Shown here: positions 1 through 4,689 of the stretch, in pieces
Layout of the letters: each line of letters begins with the position of its first letter
Numbering within the stretch: the stretch's first letter is position 1
Assembly (NCBI GenBank): GCA_029260695.1
Contig: JAJDCT010000390.1
Coordinates: forward strand, 1 to 6,295
Length of the DNA stretch: 6,295 nucleotides
Direction: 5' to 3'
Source of the DNA: Phycisphaeraceae bacterium
GTDB taxonomy: Bacteria; Planctomycetota; Phycisphaerae; Phycisphaerales; Phycisphaeraceae
Program-made: the position numbers and the translations under genes
Notes under the pieces: model-generated
Told to the model about the DNA's origin: nothing
Database searches by the model: none
The model's input: the letters and a program-made list of their open reading frames with translations, nothing else

Positions 1-1
1 C

Positions 2-553
2 CCCGCCGCGCTGGGCCAAGGATACGTCTTCCACGCCTCCGCGAACCTACTGCACCACCACGCCGGGCTGGGGCTAAGCGTGTACAACCGCGGCATCAGT
101 GGCGACAAGGTCTACCAGCTTACCGACCGTTGGCAAAAGGACTGCCTGAAGATCAGCCCCGACGTGTTGAGCATCCTCGTCGGGGTCAACGACTACTGCC
201 ATATCCACCGCCACGGCTTCGGTGGGACGATCCAGGAATACGAGCGCGACTATGATATTCTGCTGGAGCGCACCCGCGTCTTTCTGCCGGAGGTGAAGCT
301 GATCATCGGCGAGCCATTCCTGCTCGAAGCCGGCGACATCAGCGAGGCGCACATCGAGGGGATCACCGCTTACCGTGAGGCGGCCCGACGGATCGCGGAT
401 AAATTTCAGGCCGTGTGGGTCCCGTACCAGCAGGTGTTCAACGACGCACTGAACGACGCCCCGGCCGAGTACTGGGCACCCGACGGCGTTCACCCGACCG
501 TGGCCGGGCACATGCTCATGGCCAAGGCGTGGCTGCGGGCCGTCGGCGGCTAG
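2..553 (+). CDS. SGNH/GDSL-type hydrolase, C-terminal part (5' end outside window)
   Basis: The frame is open from the left edge to a TAG stop at 551-553, so the gene starts upstream; the GTG at 80 is an internal Val, not a start. The visible part carries SGNH hydrolase blocks: block II NRGISGDKV (about 86-112), block III GVND (182-193, with the oxyanion Asn) and block V DGVHPT (482-499, with the catalytic Asp and His). The GDSL block with the nucleophilic Ser must lie in the missing N-terminus. The family hydrolyses ester bonds, often acetyl or acyl groups on polysaccharides or small substrates; the true substrate cannot be read here. The protein ends in a typical helix (AKAWLRAVGG). No membrane segment is seen in this part, and whether it is exported depends on the missing start. 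The natural TAG stop matters for judging the amber codon in rsmA downstream. Family call is sure; substrate unknown. Confidence 0.9.
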   Translation, partial: PAALGQGYVFHASANLLHHHAGLGLSVYNRGISGDKVYQLTDRWQKDCLKISPDVLSILVGVNDYCHIHRHGFGGTIQEYERDYDILLERTRVFLPEVKLIIGEPFLLEAGDISEAHIEGITAYREAARRIADKFQAVWVPYQQVFNDALNDAPAEYWAPDGVHPTVAGHMLMAKAWLRAVGG

Positions 554-599
554 AGCAGGAGCTATAAAAAGACTTGCCAAATACCCTTGTATTGTGTCT

Positions 600-615
600 T
601 GGCGCGCGTTAGGCT
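600..615 (+). promoter_or_regulatory. Possible sigma-54-type (-24/-12) promoter before the PEP-CTERM gene
   Basis: The sequence TGGCGCG, four bases, then AGGCT resembles the sigma-54 consensus TGGCACG-N4-TTGC[AT]. The invariant GG (601-602) and GC (613-614) are separated by exactly ten bases, and about nine of twelve consensus positions agree. A start of transcription near 626 would leave a leader of about 40 bases with the ribosome binding site. In several exosortase bacteria, PEP-CTERM genes are known to depend on sigma-54 with the PrsK/PrsR pair. Single matches of this quality also arise by chance. A rival reading is a sigma-70-like -10 box TATGAT at 618-623, for which I see no good -35 box at 16-18 bases. 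Confidence 0.25.
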
Positions 616-654
616 CATATGATGTGGATCGGGGACTGTCGGCGATTTTATCCC

Positions 655-660
655 AGGGGA
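655..660 (+). promoter_or_regulatory. Ribosome binding site that fixes the PEP-CTERM start
   Basis: AGGGGA sits six bases before the ATG at 667. It selects that ATG over the in-frame ATG at 619, which lacks such a site and would put 16 charged or bulky residues ahead of the signal peptide. Confidence 0.7.
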
Positions 661-666
661 ACAACG

Positions 667-1587
667 ATGCGCTTCACGAAGCAAGCAAGCCTCATAGCCG
701 CCGCCGTTGCGGCGATCGCCTGCCCGGCCTTCGGGACGATCAACGTCGATGTCGGTGTCACCACGAGCGGCGCCAGCGTGGCTAACGCACTGAATGTCAC
801 GACGACCGAGAACTGGATTGGCACCGACATTCTGGTGTCCTTAACGCAGGGCTCGGTGCTTAACGTAGAAACACTCGGCGCTGGTGGCGTTGGAGGCAGT
901 ACCGCTGTTGAACTCGGTGCCCCTCTAGGCCCACCAGATACTGGGCCGAGCGGCATTAGCGTTGAATGGCAAGGCAATCAGAATAGCGGTCTGCAGACGA
1001 TGGGCAACTTTGTCTTTTCCGACGATGCAGAGGGCACATGGTCATTGGCCGTGTTTGAATCATTCAACGCACAGGCCAACTTCATCAGCGGTACGCTATC
1101 CAACGGCGTGCTGCAGACCAACTTCTTACCCGGTGACGTGAACGATGATCTATTCAATGGCATCGAGGACCTGAATATCGTGCTGGGCCAATGGAACACC
1201 GATGGCTCGGCCGACCCGCATTCTGACCCATCCGGTGACGGATTCGTCGGTATCGAGGATCTTAATCTCGTCCTGGGTGATTGGAATGCCAGCATGGTCC
1301 AGGGGCCTTGGGACTACAATCCCATCGGTGTGCCGGGTGATCTGGATGGTGACGGATTTACCGGGGTCACGGACCTGAACGAACTACTCTTAAAGTGGCA
1401 CAACAACGTTACCCCAGGCGATCAGGCCGATCCCTCCGGCGATGGTTTCGTTGGGCTAGACGATATGAATATCGTCCTGTCTAACTTTAACGCGGGCACG
1501 CCACCGACGATATTGATCCCCGAGCCCACTGCCCTGGCGCTGCTGTCGCTCGGCACGCTGGCTCTGTTTCGTCGGCGTCAGGCGTAA
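667..1587 (+). CDS. Exported PEP-CTERM protein with dockerin-like calcium-loop repeats
   Basis: A 306-residue protein. Residues 1-23 form a signal peptide (MRFTKQ, then an Ala-rich core ending CPAFG). Residues 24-155 are a Thr/Ser/Gly/Asn-rich, probably beta-strand domain that I do not recognise. Residues 156-275 hold four EF-hand-like loops of dockerin type, each with acidic or polar residues at loop positions 1, 3, 5 and 12: D157/N159/D161/D168, D187/S189/D191/D198, D225/D227/D229/D236 and D255/S257/D259/D266. They are arranged as two 68-residue modules, each with two loops 30 residues apart. The tail is a PEP-CTERM signal: IPEP (284-287), a hydrophobic stretch, then FRRRQA at the end. In known systems an exosortase cuts such tails and releases or anchors the protein at the cell surface or in exopolysaccharide. 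The loops probably bind calcium; no cohesin partner is in the window. Base composition looks slightly less GC-rich than its neighbours. Binding partner and role are unknown. Confidence 0.92.
   Translation: MRFTKQASLIAAAVAAIACPAFGTINVDVGVTTSGASVANALNVTTTENWIGTDILVSLTQGSVLNVETLGAGGVGGSTAVELGAPLGPPDTGPSGISVEWQGNQNSGLQTMGNFVFSDDAEGTWSLAVFESFNAQANFISGTLSNGVLQTNFLPGDVNDDLFNGIEDLNIVLGQWNTDGSADPHSDPSGDGFVGIEDLNLVLGDWNASMVQGPWDYNPIGVPGDLDGDGFTGVTDLNELLLKWHNNVTPGDQADPSGDGFVGLDDMNIVLSNFNAGTPPTILIPEPTALALLSLGTLALFRRRQA
1132..1491 (+). repeat. Two tandem 204-base modules encoding four dockerin-like loops
   Basis: Module 1 begins at 1132 (GDVNDDLFNGIEDLN) and module 2 at 1336 (GDLDGDGFTGVTDLN), offset by 204 bases or 68 residues. 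The second loop of each module reads DPSGDGFVGIEDLN and DPSGDGFVGLDDMN. The DNA copies have drifted clearly in third codon positions, which suggests an old duplication kept at protein level. Confidence 0.8.
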
Positions 1588-1619
1588 CACCGGGCCGGTC
1601 GGCGTTATGCTGTGTATCT

Positions 1620-2471
1620 ATGGCGCAGACCCTCACCGACATCAAGAACCTGCGGGCAGGGCACGGCCTGCTCCCCAAGTAGCGGTTTGGGCAGAACTTC
1701 CTGCACGACGGCAACCACATGCGCCGGATCATGGACGCGGCCGACCTTGAAGAGGGCGGGCTGGTGCTGGAGGTCGGGCCGGGGACCGGGGCGCTCAGTG
1801 AGCGGTTGTTGGAAGCCGGGGCGGATCTGGTGGCGGTTGAGATCGACCGTGACATGGAGCCGATCCTCCGTGACCGACTGTCGGACTTCGGCGACCGGTT
1901 CCATCTGCACATCGGCGACGTGCTTGAGAGCAAACACACGCTTAACCCGGCGGTGATCGAGTTCCTGCACGCCGCATCTGCGTCTGATCCTTCTCCCAAC
2001 CCCCAATCCCCCTTCAAGATGATCGCCAACCTCCCGTACAACATCGCCTCGCCGTTGCTGGTGAACCTGGCGGTGGATCACCCAGCCATGTCGGCGGCGG
2101 TGGTGATGATCCAGCGCGAGGTGGCGGACCGGATTACGGCAGCGCCGGGCGGCAAGGATTACGGGCCGTTGAGCGTGATCCTCCAGGCGATGTGTGAGGT
2201 GGACCGCGTGGGCACGTTGTCGCCGGAGTGTTTTTGGCCCCGGCCCAAGGTCGCCTCGGCGGTGGTCCGGCTGGTAAGACGGGCAAACCCGCTGACCGAT
2301 GACCCCGTGGCGTTGAGCGGGCTGTTGCAGAAGTTGTTTCAAAAGCGTCGCAAGCAGCTGGGGGCGATCCTGGGCCGTGATCGGGCATTACCCGACGGGA
2401 TCGACCCCGATGCCCGCCCGGAATCGCTATCGGTGGAACAGTTTGTCGAATTGGCGCGTTGGTCAGGTTGA
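1620..2471 (+). CDS. rsmA: RsmA/KsgA 16S rRNA dimethyladenosine transferase, broken by an in-frame amber codon
   Basis: RsmA dimethylates two adjacent adenosines in the 3'-terminal helix of 16S rRNA, using S-adenosylmethionine, late in small-subunit assembly. From the ATG at 1620 the frame gives 283 codons (E. coli has 273 residues), but codon 21 is TAG (1680-1682). The residues just after it are RFGQNFLHD, the conserved SAM-binding motif X, so homology continues in frame on both sides. Later motifs are intact: EVGPGTG (51-57), E74 and D100 in the acidic SAM-pocket positions, NLPYNIASPLL (137-147), the QREV and YGPLSV segments, FWPRPKV, and KRRKQL near the C-terminus. The longest uninterrupted frame starts at the ATG at 1719 (codon 34) and would lack GQNFL, so probably be impaired. 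Between D100 and NLPY there is an extra Pro/Ser-rich stretch. No clear ribosome binding site precedes 1620. Family identity is sure; whether the gene is functional, a recent pseudogene or a sequence error is open. Confidence 0.9.
1680..1682 (+). other. In-frame TAG codon within rsmA
   Basis: The reading is L-P-K-stop-R-F-G-Q-N-F-L. In E. coli RsmA the matching stretch is L-A-R-K-R-F-G-Q-N-F-L, so the stop replaces a position that is Lys there. A single base change from AAG (Lys) or CAG (Gln) would create it. The next in-frame ATG is 12 codons downstream at 1719 and has no strong ribosome binding site. Confidence 0.9.
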
Positions 2472-2522
2472 TCGGCGGTGGCCGGTCGCCTACATTTCAA
2501 TGCCCCGCAACCCCTGCCCAAC

Positions 2523-2526
2523 GAGG
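2523..2526 (+). promoter_or_regulatory. Ribosome binding site of the glycosyltransferase gene
   Basis: GAGG lies seven bases before the ATG at 2534 and selects it over in-frame upstream starts such as the GTG-like codon near 2459, which would overlap the end of rsmA. The 62-base gap between the two genes otherwise holds only C-rich sequence and no clear terminator. Confidence 0.6.
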
Positions 2527-2533
2527 TTATTAC

Positions 2534-3280
2534 ATGCGTCCATCCGCCGTCAGCCCCCGCATCATTGTGACGATCCCCGTTTACAACGAGCAGAAGTATG
2601 TGACCAAGGTGCTTCAGGAAGTCCGCCAGTACGCCGAGCACATCCTGGTGATCGACGACGGCTCGACCGACGACACGCCGTGCCTGCTCGCCAAGCAGCC
2701 AGTCGACGTGATCCGCCACGCCGAGAATCGCGGCTACGGCCGATCGATACGTGACGCATTTCGATACGCCCAGTGTTACCAATACGACTGGCTGATCACG
2801 ATGGACTGCGATGAGCAGCACGAGCCCGAGAGCCTGCCGGACTTTTATCAAGCGATCGCCGAGGATAACTCGGACATCATTTCGGGCAGCCGGTACCTGC
2901 ATGATGAACGCTGTGGCGACCCACCACCCGCCGACCGACGCGTGATCAACGGGCAGGTCACCGAGATGGTCAACCGCTGTCTGGGCATGTCGCTGACAGA
3001 TACGTTCTGCGGATTCAAGGCTTACCGTGTCTCCTCACTCAAGCACATGCACATCGACGAGTCGGGCTACGCCGTGCCTTTGCAGGCCTGGGTGATGGCC
3101 GCCGCAGCGGACCTGCGTATCACCGAAATACCGATCAACCTGATCTACAACGATCCCAACCGCAGCTTCGGCGGGCCTCTGGATGATGCGGACCACCGCC
3201 TTAAGCACTACAAGCAGGTGTTCCGTGCGGAGTTGGCCAAGCACCCGGACAAGTTCGCACCCTGTACCGCCGCGGTATGA
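2534..3280 (+). CDS. Family 2 glycosyltransferase (GT-A fold), soluble
   Basis: A 248-residue protein. The GT2 signature is complete: IPVYNEQ (14-20), VIDDGSTDDT (39-48, nucleotide binding), NRGYGRSIRDAF (65-76), the metal-binding DxD as MDCDEQHEP (90-98), SGSRYL (117-122), and LTDTFCGFKAYR (154-165). This pattern is that of the polyprenyl-phosphate sugar transferase (DPM/DPG-like) branch, which moves a sugar from a nucleotide donor to a lipid phosphate or related acceptor. Donor and acceptor cannot be told from sequence. No transmembrane helix is present, unlike many bacterial members that have a C-terminal membrane part, so it would act in the cytoplasm or at the inner face of the membrane. 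It is the first gene of a coupled set: its TGA overlaps the ATG of the next gene by four bases. Family call is firm, role open. Confidence 0.9.
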   Translation: MRPSAVSPRIIVTIPVYNEQKYVTKVLQEVRQYAEHILVIDDGSTDDTPCLLAKQPVDVIRHAENRGYGRSIRDAFRYAQCYQYDWLITMDCDEQHEPESLPDFYQAIAEDNSDIISGSRYLHDERCGDPPPADRRVINGQVTEMVNRCLGMSLTDTFCGFKAYRVSSLKHMHIDESGYAVPLQAWVMAAAADLRITEIPINLIYNDPNRSFGGPLDDADHRLKHYKQVFRAELAKHPDKFAPCTAAV

Positions 3281-4689
3281 CGCACCCTCCCCCCAGTGTG
3301 CGCGTCGAACCGACGATGTCTTCATGGTCGATCAGTGAAGACTCACGGCACGATCGCACGCCATTGATCGAGCGCATCAACGCCCGGGCCAAACGGCTCG
3401 GGACCGCCACGCTTGATGCCCCCGCGACTCGTTTGATCGCAACCGGGCACCAGGGGCAGCTCTGGCACCCTGGGATACTCGCCAAAGACATCGCCCTGGA
3501 CCTCGCTGCTGAAAGGCTGGGCGCACAGCGGCTGCATCTCGTGGTGGACCAGGACGCCAACGAGGCTTGGCGGATTGAAGTCCCGTTTGTGGATGGCGAT
3601 GAACTGAAAATGAAAGCGGCGATCCTGGGTGAACAAAAACAGGGCGTCCCCACGGGGTTTCAACCGCCCGCCGATGTGCGTCGGCTCGAGGATCGGCTTG
3701 CGGGTCTGGACCCGGCGCTGACCGGCGTGTTGTCAGAAGCGTTGGCCGACCTGCCGACGTGTGAATCGCTCGCCGAGCAGATCGCGGTGGTGTTGGCAAG
3801 GCTCAAGCGGCCTTATGCCGGGGACCTGCCGGTGATGATGGTCAGTGATCTTGCGGGGTTAGAGATTTATGAATCGGTTGTGTCACGGATGCTCGACGAT
3901 GCGCACCGGTGCGCGACGGTGTACAACCGCGCGGTAGCCGATCACCCGCAGGCCGGGATGACGCCGATGGTGGTGGGCCGTGAGTTTGTGGAATTACCTC
4001 TATGGGCGGTCGGTTGGAACGAGCAGCGCCGACGGGTGTTTGTAGATTTGGCAGACTCCGACGCGATGTTTGTGTATGACGATGGCGAACCGATCGATCG
4101 CCAGGCGGTGACCCTGTTGCCGCGTGCGCTGCTGCTGACGGCGGTGATGCGCGGGTATCTCTGTGACCTTTTCATCCACGGGACCGGCGGGCTGGTCTAC
4201 GACCGGGTGACCGAGGCGTGGTGGCGAGACTGGGCCGGCAAAGAGCTGGCCCCGATGGCGGGTGTGACGGCCGATGTGTTTCTGGATTTGGGTGCACCGA
4301 TCGCCGACCGGGCTGAGTTAGCCCGTGCGGTGTGGCGGATGCACCACCTGCCTCACAACCTGGACCGCGTGCTCGATCTTGACGGCGAGAAAGTCCGGCG
4401 TAAGCGAGAACTTCTCGCACACATGGACGACGACCGGGGCCGAGCCCGTCGGCGTACGGCGTTTGGTGAACTCAAGAAAATCAACCGTGCGTTGGCTGAG
4501 CAGAACCCCCGAGCACTGGCGTCGGCCGAGCGTGAATTGCATCTGGCGCGGGCCGGTGTGGGTAACGCCCGGGTAGCGGCTCGGCGGGACTGGTGCTTCG
4601 CCCTGTACCCGCCCGATAGCCTCCTCGCCCTGCGCAAGACACTGGCCGGTGAACCGATCGCCAATGCCGGGGTACAATACCGTGTATGA
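3277..4689 (+). CDS. Uncharacterised conserved-looking protein, distantly BshC-like
   Basis: A 470-residue protein without signal peptide or membrane segment, so probably cytoplasmic. I do not recognise a firm family. Three features recall BshC, the proposed last enzyme of bacillithiol synthesis (adds cysteine to glucosaminyl-malate): a GHQGQLWHPG motif at 57-66 followed by a helix, where BshC has GQQ-G-F--GP; HLVVDQDANE at 87-96 where BshC has an acidic EDHDF-type motif; and LLPRALLLTAVMRGYL with IHGTGGLVYD (280-309), resembling BshC's segment before its AY--GP motif. The C-terminal part, about 360-435, is highly charged and helical (KVRRKRELL, RRRTAFGELKKINRAL), as the BshC coiled coil is. 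BshC is usually near 540 residues, so this is shorter. No BshA or BshB homologue is in the window. The ATG at 3277 is chosen because it overlaps the previous stop (ATGA); an ATG at 3316 is possible. Its own stop overlaps the next ATG. The gene is clearly real; the BshC link is weak to moderate. Confidence 0.88.
   Translation: MTHPPPSVRVEPTMSSWSISEDSRHDRTPLIERINARAKRLGTATLDAPATRLIATGHQGQLWHPGILAKDIALDLAAERLGAQRLHLVVDQDANEAWRIEVPFVDGDELKMKAAILGEQKQGVPTGFQPPADVRRLEDRLAGLDPALTGVLSEALADLPTCESLAEQIAVVLARLKRPYAGDLPVMMVSDLAGLEIYESVVSRMLDDAHRCATVYNRAVADHPQAGMTPMVVGREFVELPLWAVGWNEQRRRVFVDLADSDAMFVYDDGEPIDRQAVTLLPRALLLTAVMRGYLCDLFIHGTGGLVYDRVTEAWWRDWAGKELAPMAGVTADVFLDLGAPIADRAELARAVWRMHHLPHNLDRVLDLDGEKVRRKRELLAHMDDDRGRARRRTAFGELKKINRALAEQNPRALASAERELHLARAGVGNARVAARRDWCFALYPPDSLLALRKTLAGEPIANAGVQYRV

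Noticed and set aside
74..664. Minus-strand open frame of 196 codons opposite the SGNH hydrolase
   Set aside because: It is a shadow of the coding strand in GC-rich DNA; the plus strand carries conserved SGNH blocks.
713..720. GCGATCGC octamer (also seen near 2853), like the HIP1 repeat of cyanobacteria
   Set aside because: Only a couple of copies were noticed in the window, both within coding sequence, which is not enough to call an enriched motif.
1589..1599. Inverted repeat ACCGG-G-CCGGT between the PEP-CTERM gene and rsmA
   Set aside because: A one-base loop is too tight for a stable hairpin and no T-run follows; such short palindromes are common in GC-rich DNA.
1612..1956. Plus-strand frame in another phase across the amber codon, which could suggest a programmed frameshift around the stop
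   Set aside because: The RsmA sequence continues in the same phase on both sides of the TAG, so no frameshift is needed, and this frame encodes a low-quality Arg/Ser/Thr/Trp-rich product.
1605..2342. Minus-strand open frame of 245 codons opposite rsmA
   Set aside because: The product has composition bias (many Arg, His, Gln) and no motif; the plus strand encodes conserved RsmA motifs.
2473..2491. Possible hairpin after rsmA (GGCG paired with CGCC)
   Set aside because: Only four sound base pairs plus wobble pairs, and no following T-run, so it does not support a terminator call.
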